The notes under the pieces are model-generated. The model ran no database searches, was not told where the DNA came from, and saw only the letters and a program-made list of their open reading frames with translations. 64,000 nt of DNA from NCBI GenBank assembly GCA_948099385.1, contig CANUEZ040000020.1, positions 4,434,501 through 4,498,500 on the forward strand, read 5' to 3'. The DNA is from Fasciola hepatica. Its lineage: Eukaryota > Platyhelminthes > Trematoda > Plagiorchiida > Fasciolidae. Shown here in pieces: positions 44,336-54,599 of this stretch. The position numbers and the translations under genes were made by a program. Positions within the stretch are counted from its first letter, which is position 1. Each line of letters starts with the position of its first letter.

Positions 44336-45360
44336 TTGTTTAGTGTTGGCTGGGTCTCGGGCGCAACTCCTGGGGTGGTTGCAAGTTTTTTTCCGTGGTG
44401 TCCACCACTGGGTTGCGTGGGGTGCGCCGGTCATCTAGGACTAATGAACACTTCCAATCCATCCTTATGAGCGCTATTTTGGCACCCAAGTCACCAGTGG
44501 TCGTACTCACCTCCAGTTGACAGCACTGCCAATCTTCATCTCCTATAACATCATCAATTACCACAACCCCTGAAGGCTTGTATGGCTTATGTATAGCTGT
44601 CAGCGAGGCATTCCAACCGCTGGATAAGGCATTCTGCTCTTCCCGGGGACATTTTCTTAGTGACTCTACGGGTTTAGCCACGTTTCCACCACCCGGCATT
44701 ACTCAGCGCTTGTCAGGCGTGACCTGATACCCGCTTTTAGTGATGCGGGTTATTAGTACCACCTTAGCCAGCAACATATCCCTGCAGTGCTCTTCCAAAA
44801 GTTCGACCAGCTTTGGTCTTGCGACGTTCTTCCCAGTTTTTGTTGACGGAGAATTCCACGTCTCCTCCCTGTGAACTCTTACGGGAGACACAGGACCTGG
44901 TACACCGACTAATCACAGTATGTCATACACCCGTCTTCTATCTATTTCACTTCTTGCCTTCGATTCCCGAATAAATGGTTCCTTCTGATTCAGTATCAGT
45001 AGCCTACGGCTTGAAGTCCGTCACAGCGACTGGATACGCCCCTGCACGTTCACCAGCTGGGTTTCCAAATCACGACGCCGGATCTATCTGCCTTCACGGT
45101 ATTGCCCGTAGTCATTGCAGTACTGTTATGTTTCTCATCTTGTTTGTTCTTCTTAGATTTTCTCGTCGCTCACTCACCCGCAGTGGTTCTCCGCACAGGA
45201 GTGGAGGCAGTTGGTATGGGGCAGCCGCCTACCCGGCCTTTTATTATCCCTAGGGCCGTTCTCTCAGGCTTTCCCAAGGCTTCACCATACGACCATAATG
45301 GCGAACTGGGCGGCGGCAACTTACGCCTAGCGCCTCTTCAACATTAAGGAAGAAGTGGGA
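44336..45360 (-). pseudogene. Probable 5' part of the CR1-like LINE (ORF1 tail and upstream)
   Basis: Immediately upstream of the endonuclease on the minus strand, a frame runs from about 44,891 to 44,340, broken by one stop (44,703-44,705). Its composition (basic, with 'PKLVELLEEHCRDMLLAKV' and a conserved-looking 'REEQNAL') fits the end of a LINE ORF1, but I see no zinc knuckle or other diagnostic domain. Further upstream (44,900-45,360) the sequence is GC-richer and may be ORF1 or the 5' untranslated region. The element's 5' end cannot be fixed. Confidence 0.45.
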
Positions 45361-46069
45361 CCTCACCCCGTTTGTAAAGCTTTAGATGGACTAGCCCAGC
45401 AGCCTCGTTGCAGAGGCCACGCACCCATTCGACCCATCTGTCCTTACGGTAAAGCGGATACACATCCTTACTAATCCCAGATCAGCCTTCATGAGCCCAC
45501 TTACTGCACACATCGCACTCAATAAATTCTTCCAGTCGCTTCCTACATCCGGCGGCGAAACAGGGGCACATCTTGCGTGTCATTATAAGCGTACAATACT
45601 AGCAAGACATTGGCCAAAGAAAAACGGTACTCGATACAAAAACGCTTGGGGTTAGTAAACACCGTAACAACAGAAAACTGCAAAACATTTTATGGGACAA
45701 TAAAATAGGGAGATTCTCCGGATACAACCCGTACCTCGGGGTTACCCTGCTGCCTACCGTGGTGCAAAATAAATTTTGCTGTTCCGCAGTACACTTCAAA
45801 ATTTAGTTCAGAGCACAGCATTTAAAAAATCCGACCGATGAGGGACTTACAAGGTCGGAGTAGTATTCGAGTGCCCGTTTCCCCTATAATTGAAACATTT
45901 TTGGAATGTTGTATCAGTGTGGGTTTTCCTTTTAAAAACGATGAACAAATATCTCAACCTGACCTTCTCCAGGACCCAAAGTCTCCTTGTAGCAAAACCG
46001 GTGGAAAACCGCTTGGAAGCCGATCAGTTTTTGGTCGCTTTTGGCTGGTTTTCGAGTGGTTTTTACTAT
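45361..46069. other. No gene recognised
   Basis: Contains a stretch rich in 'AAAACCG/CGGTTTT' words near 46,000-46,065 that leads into the foldback repeat. Confidence 0.45.
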
Positions 46070-46358
46070 TACGCCGATCGGTTTTCGGTCGGTTTGTTTA
46101 TGAGCTCTTTTACACGGATGAACAATGAGTAGATGCAGAGGATATTGACGAACGAAGTAAAATGTAATGCGTGGTTGGCGTTTCATTTGAATGTATTGGT
46201 CTAATTCATTGGAATGTTCTGAGAACACCGGTATAGGTCGCTCTGTTTTACTCCCCCAAAATGGGTAAAATCAGGACAATTATTCAAAAACTCATAAACC
46301 AGGAAGAAGAATTTAGCATAAAAATGCACAATTTGGGTTAGTGAAACAAACTGACGGA
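46070..46358. repeat. Foldback repeat, left arm
   Basis: The reverse complement matches 46,531-46,818. Shared blocks include 'GTCGGTTTGTTTATGA.CTCT', 'TTTTACACGGATGAACAATG', 'CATTTGAATGTATTG' and 'TTTGGGTTAGTGAAA'. The arms are about 289 bp with moderate divergence. The outer end is built of 'CGGTTTTCGGTCGGTTT' words. No coding sequence is apparent. Confidence 0.85.
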
Positions 46359-46530
46359 AAATATCACTTTTTCTAATTGAGTGGCACAGACCGCTCGGAA
46401 ACCGTTCGGAAACCATCCAGGAAATCGGCCAGAAACCAGCCAGAAGCCGCTCGAAAGCCGATCGGTTTCGGAGCGGTTTTCGGCCGGTCTCTGTGTGGTT
46501 TTCGCCAATAGTTTAAAATACTTGATACGA
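46359..46530. repeat. Foldback repeat, loop
   Basis: 172 bp that is itself rich in interleaved GAAACCG and CGGTTTC words, so the loop is also self-complementary. Confidence 0.75.
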
Positions 46531-46818
46531 TTCGTCAATTTATTTCACTAACCCAAATTGCGCCTTTTTATGTTCATTTCTTCCTCCTGATTTATGATTT
46601 TCAGAATGATTATCCTTATTTTACCCATTTTGAGGGAGTAAAATGTAGTGGTCTATACCGAGGTTCTCAGGACATTCCGAGGAAGTGGAACAATACATTC
46701 AAATGAAACGCCAACCAAGCATTGCATTTTATTTCGTTCGTCAATATCCTCTGCATCAACTCATTGTTCATCCGTGTAAAAGAGTTCATAAACAAACCGA
46801 CAGGAAACCGATGTTACG
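46531..46818. repeat. Foldback repeat, right arm
   Basis: Inverted copy of 46,070-46,358. The whole unit of about 750 bp could fold into a long hairpin. It fits a foldback-type or MITE-type element. No target duplication was identified. Confidence 0.85.
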
Positions 46819-48879
46819 AACGGCCTGGTTGCTTCAGGGGTCAACATGGGGATGTGTACAATATAGATGTGTACATGCCTAAAACATGTGATGATTATAA
46901 CACGTTCGCGGATTTCCTGTACGAGAGGTACCTCCCATGCTTCCCCGGTTCTACGACCAACACATAACGCGCCTGTCTATTTTGCACAGTGGTCTAAGGT
47001 TGGTTAGATCTTACCAAGCTGTTTTCCCATTAAGAACGTTCGCTGGTCCTACCCAACACGCCTGGACCACCTGTCCGTTAGGGTGGCACTCTGCAATATG
47101 CCACCACGATCACCAGGTCAATGTTTCCCGTGACCCACCGGAAGAACATCACAGGTAGGGGGAGGTTATTGTACATTCGATAGGTGTGCGTCTGGCTTAC
47201 ACCGGTGTAACACACAGGGGTAATGCTCTTCCGGCAAGGGTAGCACTTGTGCTCTGCAAGAGCACAGGTGGAAAAACTCCATGAGCCGTGGCCCAGTTAG
47301 TGAATCAACAGCACCAAAACTTACATTAGGCAAACAACAGGATGGCGGCCTTTATTCCGGCCGTACACTATAACGTCTTGTGGCCTAACCTTAATGTTCA
47401 TCAGACTGGCGTTAAGCGAGAAAACTGGAGAAACTGGCTGAATGTGATGAAGTTCTATATGCGGGAAACAAGAATGATGCCTTCAGTATTGTTGCGAAAT
47501 TTGTTTTAATGTACAAATATTTAGTATATAAGCAGGTTACCAGAGTAGTCTCCACTGACCGCCGTGACTGGCTCCTCCGGTGGTGCCTCGGCCGATGGTT
47601 GGTAGCTCGCGGTCAACTCAAAAGTAGGAACCCTAGTGGCTGTCGCAAATCATGCTCGAAATGAGTGAAGTGGATTGTTCTGGGTGAAGAGACTTGTGGC
47701 AAATCCGTAAGGACCCAGGAAAGTGGGCATAATGGCCGTACATGCGTTGCCACAGCTAAGCGGTAACTGAGCAGTGGAAGCCCCTGGCGTGTCTTGTTGC
47801 GGGAGTACGCTGTTACAGTTGTGAATCTGATTTCAGTAACTCAATTACAGGTTGCGAAAAAAGGTTCTACCGCAGATGCCACCACCACCAGGTTTTCCGT
47901 AAAACCAACGTTTTGAAGCATTCAACGGGCATTTAAACCATGGATACCAGCGATCACTAGTAAATTCAGAAAAGGCGTAATTCGAATATGATCGCTGAGA
48001 TGTCCTAAATTAGGCGCCAGACAACGAATTTACGTATTTATGGCTTGTATGCTTTTCACTCACCAAGAGAATCAAGCAAACAGCCGTCTTTACTGTCCCA
48101 AAGAGGTTTTGAAAATATTTACGTAGTTTTGAGAATGTTTCTAGGCACGCATAAGAGATAATCAATACATACCTGAAGTGATGTCCAGTTTAAGAATAAT
48201 TCTGCATGAGTTGTGTCATTGCTCATTTAGCTGTAAGATTCACCTACATGCGTATCAGCCATCGCGTATCCCCTTAAACTGACCGCAAAAATTTAAATAG
48301 CGCGCTGCTGCGCCGCAGAAAGCTGCCGGCCGTACACTGGCAACCGTCAAGTGGCCACCGAGCTTGGTAGCGTGAGTTCAGACAAACTTTGATATGTGTT
48401 AAACTAAATAACCAAAGTTGAATGCTATCACAGCGGTTCCTTCTTGAGTCTCTGGGAGGGAATGATTGCATCCGCGGTGTACTAAATAAATATTTGGATT
48501 TATCTCTCACTGCTGAAACATATCTACCACATTTTGTGACCCACCGTCGTTGATAATGGATATATGCAATTCGACAAGTTACGATTAATACTGGATTGGC
48601 CAAGCTTTGGGCATCCTTTGCTATGTTCCCAGAGAGTGGCTTTTAAACAAGCAGGACACTCCATTTCCAGCAATACCTTTCTCTTCGTGCGATACCCCTT
48701 CCAGCGGGAAATCGATAGAAATGGCATGTTTTAGCGGTAAATCCTGACAACCACGATAAATATGCATAACAATTTAATAAAAATACCATGACGTTGCATA
48801 ATATATATAGTCATCTGTCTTTATATCAAATATATATGAATCGTTTGGGGTAGAGTAGTAGCATAGTACAGTGGTGTGT
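46819..48879. other. No gene recognised
   Basis: Short frames only. No similarity to the recognised elements noticed. Confidence 0.5.
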
Positions 48880-49100
48880 GTCGAACCCCGCCGAGGAACC
48901 TGGCCTGTTTGCAGCCCGGCCCTCCAGGTGGAAACCCTCAAGCAGCACAACCGTCACCTGAGCGTCACATGAAAGGCACCTAGTGACCCTTGGCCGTCTC
49001 CTAAGAGTCATCCGACCACCAACTGATTGCCCCTTTTTGTTTCAAAGGGGACACTTAGGTGACGTTCGGCGGAAGTTCAGGTGACTGTCACCGAAAATGA
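48880..49100. repeat. GTCACC/GGTGAC-rich repeat
   Basis: A GC-richer island with inverted words: 'CCGTCACCTGAGCGTCAC' near 48,950 against 'CACTTAGGTGACGTTCGG' near 49,048. A related block occurs at 52,280-52,330 (GGGACACTCAGGTGATGG). It looks like a small interspersed repeat; class unknown. Confidence 0.35.
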
Positions 49101-49869
49101 TTAAAAATGGACCCCGTTACCACCTGTTAGTTTCAAATACTAATCTGGACTCAGTAAACCTAAATGCAAGTATTCCTCCCAATTAATATGCTGTTATTCA
49201 AAGGCGTGATGAAAGTTTGCCACCGGTGTAACAAAAATCTTAACGGTGATTCCGCATACACCCTTTAGCGGAATTAATTCCCAAAGAGATTGTAAAAGCC
49301 CGATGTTTCAAAATATTTACTAAACTAGAAAATTAAGGTCACACAAACGTTTACGAAACACACTTTTATCTTGCCAATTCGATGTGTGCACTTACACTAC
49401 GATTTTCAAAGAACAGTTGTTATTCAATGCACTTGCAGCTACTGGAACAAAGGAAATTATCGGAATTGTTATTGGACCAGGGTAGTAAAAAATGTGGTTA
49501 TAATCTTTAGCTTTACTGGTAGACCTATCGGATGGTTAAGTAGAGGACAAGAAATTAACACTGAACTAATCACAAGTGATCTCAACACCGCTGGTTTGTA
49601 CCACGATATCTCGAAAGGGTGAATAACTACTCGTAACCTTGTTTGATCTACTCCGCTGTGTTCAACTTAGTTTTTTTGTCGACGGAAAGGATTGCAGCCA
49701 TAGGAAAATTGCCCCTAGTTAGAGCACTTTTAAGTAGAGAATAAGATAACGGACCGCAACGCTTAACGACAATTATTGTGCAAATTTTTGTATTTGCAAA
49801 TGAGTATCGCCGAAGAACACACCGCCAATCTAACGTTTGCAAAAGACAACCCCTAATATTACATAGACC
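49101..49869. other. No gene recognised
   Basis: Short frames only. Confidence 0.5.
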
Positions 49870-50320
49870 GTTTACAACATCGGCTTCCGGACGGTTTGTT
49901 TAGTAGCCATGTTACACCGATCAAATCTAAATGGATACAAAGGAAATGGACGACCGGATTAATTCGCTTTGTTTGGTTGGTTTTCCATTTAAATATATTG
50001 GCTTTATTCACTAAAACACCCTGAGATATATCCTTATAGATCGCTTTATTTTATGCCCTCAAACTGGGTAAAATAAGAGCCCTTGTTTGGAAAATCATAA
50101 CCCGGGAAATAGAAAAAACGGAGCAACGAAAAACTTAATATGTGGAAAGTGACGTAAATTAACGAAGCTTATCCCGCCTCTCATCCAACGGGTACGAGCC
50201 ACTGGGAGGCCGGCCGGATACTACTCAGAAACCACCCGAAAAACGCTCAGCGTAATAGCAAAAACAGCCTTAAACAGGCCAGAAACCCATCGGTCTTAGA
50301 GTGGTATTCCTACAAGAGTC
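49870..50320. repeat. Diverged half-copy of the foldback repeat
   Basis: In the same orientation as the left arm at 46.1 kb, it shares 'GGTTGG.TTTCCATTT.AAT', 'GATCGCT.TTTTA.TCCC', a block with 'CTGGGTAAAAT' and, beyond, a loop-like 'GAAACCACCCGAAAAACGCT'. The opposite arm is not found. This shows the foldback unit is an interspersed family rather than a local accident. Confidence 0.6.
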
Positions 50321-53300
50321 CCAGGCCAAAGGTTGCATAGTCGGACGCACACAACTATCGATAGTTCTTGTTCTTGAGGCCAATAGGAATCGTAATTGTG
50401 AATCCCGGAATTGTTAAAACGGAAGCTACTATTGGCTCGTAAAAGTTTTCACCCTCCAGTTTTTCGTCCAATCTTTTGAACCTTTATTCATCCCGTACAG
50501 GAATAGTTTAATTCAACAGCCACTCCGATGCGCCCACGTTGCTCAGACTTGCAAACTGAAGTTTAAGATCCCCCCATGTTTCCTGCATCTCGATAACAAG
50601 AGTTGTGAGATTGTTCATCAGAGCTGCAAATATCGGACGCAGCATCCGAACTTGAATATACAAACCATAGTATGCCCATAAGTACTACGTTTGGAAACGT
50701 AGTCATTTACATTTGTTAACTCCGTTACTATTTTCGTCTCGCAGGGAACAGAACGTCACTATCTATATTAATCTTTTACCTTTTGTATAATTTCATTCAG
50801 TGTCTCTAATGGAGGTTGACGTAAAAGGTATTAGTGAGTGCGTTATAAACTGGGACCTATGGAATCAGTGAAATCTGTAGATATGTACATAGTGGCTGCT
50901 GGACGCAAGTGATACTTTTCTACGGTCCACAACTATTCACCCACTTGTGGCGCACCAGTGACGTCTGGAACTAAGTTCATAACAAAGACCGATTTATCGT
51001 CTCACAGTTCCGAGAGAGACACTGAGTAAGTGGTCGTTGGCAAGTAGGGCTATCGTCTACCGGTAACAATTCAAGCCGAGAACCGCCAGCACGGTGACTG
51101 CCTTGATGATGATTTTGAGAAGCAACATCGCGGTGTAGCCTTCCGGTGGTGGCTGGGAAAATGAGCCGACATAGGGTGCAAAAGCCCCGATGTTTGCATC
51201 TGCGACAGAGGTATGACCTTTTCGAGCATTACCCTTAGCCAAACATGTACATATCCACCTGGTACCAACATTTTTCTTCTGGATCCTCATTGGTTATTCC
51301 AGCAACCACCTCTAATCCAATGGCAAATCAGGCCCTTTGCTCGATGTCTTAAATTTAATTTCTTCAACCCTAAATGCTTATTGTGTTGCATATATTGCGG
51401 ACCACCATGATGCCTAACGTTTGCAAGACTGGTCGCAGCCAAATCACTTGATGCTGGTTCCTTGTTTGGAACGCACGAGGTATTACCCACTACGTTCTCA
51501 AAAAACGTCTACATTTAAAAGTTCAATATGTGCTACCTAACAGCGGCACGGGCGGTAGCAACTAAGACTTGTTCCTCTCCAGCTGTTACAGGTGAGTCTC
51601 CCGTTGTTACAGGACTGTCGATGTTGTCAATGAAATCATCTAACTCGTTACTCGTTAAACCGGAACAATGACCAAAAAATTGCAGCAACACCTTGGCAAC
51701 TAACTTTTACATTATTCCAAATAAGGGGTGGACTGAAGTTGGCCGTGTTCACCCTGTGGACTTCCGTCTGCTTCTTTCACATCCATATAGTGATTCTGGA
51801 TTATCAGACCAATCCAGAGTGTGTTTTCAGTATGAAGATGGAGGTGCGAGAGAGGATAAATCACGTATATCCATCGGAGAAACGCAAAAATTGACTTGGG
51901 GCGGCGCAGTGTCCGACAACCTTGCCAAAGCAGAGACACCGAATAGCCACCGCCAAAAGCCGGTGACCATGATGGGAGTGCAATGAAACAAACGGGGTAC
52001 CTAAATCCACAACACACAGCTAACGGGGCAACAATTGTCTATGCTGATTATTATCATGGTTTTCAATCATGAAGTACTAGCTTTGAAACTTCCATACACT
52101 CGCAATTTGAGGAATTTTCGTATCCTAATGCAATCGGAGTCAAACCTACAAATGTTCCGAATCGAGGCTTGGCACAGATCCTCTTTGGAAACTTTTTGCA
52201 TCTACGGTGGATTCTTCGGTATTCTCATAGGTTCCGATGGTCTCTGTGGGTATTGCACTGATTTTCTGCCTTCGTTCCCCAGGGGACACTCAGGTGATGG
52301 TCAAGTGTCGCGTTGTGCTGCATTGGCCTCTCCTAGTTCCAACCCGTTTCGCACCCTGCCCATGCCCACTCCGAACCCGGTTTGTCAACTAATGCCGCGT
52401 TATCTTGAAACGAAGCCCAATAAGACACCCAAAATAACGCTTTGTGTGACACAACCGGTTTATGTTTTGAAAGGTCTGAATCCGTGAACTATTATTCAGA
52501 TCGTATTAGAAGTACACAGATTTTTGCGGTAAAAGCGGCCAAAGAGCAGAGCCACAAACAGAAGGTGGGAAGTCAAGGATCAATTGTCACAAATGAAAAG
52601 TTAGTGTCAGCTGAGACTGTCCTTTTTGATGAAGTAAGTTACGTAAAAAGAAAGTGGAAAAATTCGGTTGTGTGTAACCAGAAGCCAAGATTATTAGGAA
52701 ACATTGGTTACATCATCAAATTTGCATTAGTATATAAGGCCCAGCTTACAAAATGGCGGGACCCATCTCACCCGCTGCCCACGTGGATGATCATGACCGT
52801 TGACAATACTGATACTCTTTCCGGGAAGATGAAAGGTTTCTCCTAAGATCTCGATGAATGCACCACTGGCTTTCGAGAGTTCCAAAGTTGCACAAGTGCC
52901 AGCTTTTACAGTAACTATACATATATATGGAAAGAGGCGAAAAGGCATCGTCTAATAGTTAGGAAAGGAATGGCCTATTATCCGGAGGAATAATGTTTCG
53001 CCCATCGGCCCCGAAAAAGTAGAGGTGGACCAAGGTCAGAATAATTGTATGCTAATGTTCAACTTCACCTTAGATACAAAATCCCGAAGCATGGAGCTTT
53101 CGTTACTTTGGTCACTAAAAAACTGGATATCATGCAGCGAAATGGTTTATGGTCTACAGTTATGGGTTCGAAATAGGCAATCCTGGGTTTTACGTGGCCA
53201 TTTTAAGGCTGAGAGTGTTTCAAGAGTCTTTGGCTTAATAAATAAAGGACGCTTTTTATGAAGCAGCAGAATTAAGGGAATACGCTGGTAGCATGTTCAG

Positions 53301-53524
53301 TGCGCGTCTCAGTGGCATGGACTGTAGGCCCATGCGTGGTCACCACATCACAATGCACAAAGTAAAGTAGCAAGGGTAAAGAATAACTGGATGGTAAAGA
53401 AATTAACTTGATAGTACTCGAGGGGGATGTAGCTCGATTTCTTTAATTCATACCTGGCGATATGATCCCCATTGCTCACAGATGCAGTCTGAAAACCTTT
53501 CCTAGCCTGGCCCATGAAACGGGC
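50321..53524. other. No gene recognised
   Basis: The longest frames are 150 codons (52,035-52,487) and 134 codons (52,442-52,846), overlapping in different frames. Neither shows a motif I recognise. Confidence 0.45.
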
Positions 53525-53901
53525 TGTTACGAACGTTTGAGCAATGCGTAGCCAAATTCGCAACGGATCCCGAAATCAAAAGACGATTATCCGCGATATT
53601 CTACGATACTAGATTATTACAATAAACAATGGCATAAACAATATACAAACCTCAATAATACGATCACAAGGACTCAACAACGAAAAACCGAATAGCAGCG
53701 TGCGGGCAGACAGCACGTGCGTCACGCAGGTCCTGAACAAGGATGTGCCAAAGTAGCGCTCTGGGCGCGAACAAACGACAGTTGGTCTAGAAAAACAACC
53801 AGTTCGTAAAGACAAGTCAATAGTGTATGGAAATGAGTGATGTTGGGAAAAACACTGAATCGCGAGGGAAAAAGGGGGATTTTCCACGACCGGCTGTTAC
53901 A
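53525..53901 (-). repeat. 3' LTR of BEL1 (377 bp), family L1
   Basis: On the minus strand it starts TGTAACAGCCGG and ends TTCGTAACA. It is directly preceded by a purine-rich tract. Related sequences are at 28,465-28,842, 59,392-59,774 and (end only) 23,785-23,885. The conserved block lies in its second half: 'ATTGAGGTTTG', 'TAGTATCGTAG' and 'GGCTACGCATTGCTC'. Attribution to BEL1 rests on position and on its relation to the BEL2 5' LTR. Confidence 0.75.
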
Positions 53902-53928
53902 CCGCCCACCAAAATCCTCCTGGATCCT
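53902..53928 (-). other. Polypurine tract of BEL1
   Basis: Minus strand: GGATCCAGGAGGATTTTGG followed by TGGGCGG, abutting the LTR start TGTAAC. It is the right place for second-strand priming. Confidence 0.6.
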
Positions 53929-54599
53929 TAGCAGAGTCAAAGGTTTGGTATAAAGGTACTGATTCTTCCTACCTACCTGGGCCCTGCTGTCAGTGCGCGC
54001 GTCTAATGCTCGTCGTCAACGTTCTACTACTGGTCGCACCTAATCCATTGGATACATTGAAGTGAGGCTTGTCTACATCTTCCACAAGACCAAATGACCG
54101 ATGTCGGGCGTGAAGGGTCACATAGACGTTGTCCTCGTAAAGGGCCGTCCGGTCCTGGATGTACGTGCTTGAGTGTGTGTGTGTGTGTGCGTGTGTGTGT
54201 GCCGGGGTTACAATGAAATCACAGGTATGACTACACATCAAAGGAGGACTTTCTGCAATGTCAACAAAAGACCGCGTGGCAAGAAAACGAGTAAAATGTA
54301 GCATGTGTGTGTGACCTGAGCTCCGCTACTTCCACATATGCAAGGGGCATTCGGTAGCGTCAACAAAAAGCAAAACAACGAACACTGTCACATGTTTGAT
54401 GGGTTTACGGGATGTAGAGTGCGTCGTGCATGCGTGTGTGTATCGGGATGTACAATGGAATCGCATTCATCACCACATATCGGAAAGAACCTTCTGTAAT
54501 GTCAACGAAAAGACCGCGAGCACCTTAACGTGTTTGACGGATATCGTGTGGTATATATGGTGTTTCTTTATCCACCTCGATTACTGGTGTGAAAAAGGT
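53929..54599 (-). other. BEL1 3' region with diverged direct repeats
   Basis: Non-coding region between the pol stop and the polypurine tract. A block at 54,172-54,285 (GT-rich, then 'ACAATG.AATC', 'CTTTCTGCAATGTCAAC', 'AAAGACCGCG') recurs at 54,431-54,530, and part of it near 54,347-54,370. A GT microsatellite lies near 54,171-54,200. Confidence 0.55.

Noticed and set aside
45932..46228. Minus-strand peptide rich in RKP and TDRKP
   Set aside because: It arises from GAAACCG/CGGTTTC words in the foldback repeat and does not look like a real protein.
53990..54304. 104-codon frame with a His-Thr run
   Set aside because: Produced by the GT microsatellite in the BEL1 3' region.
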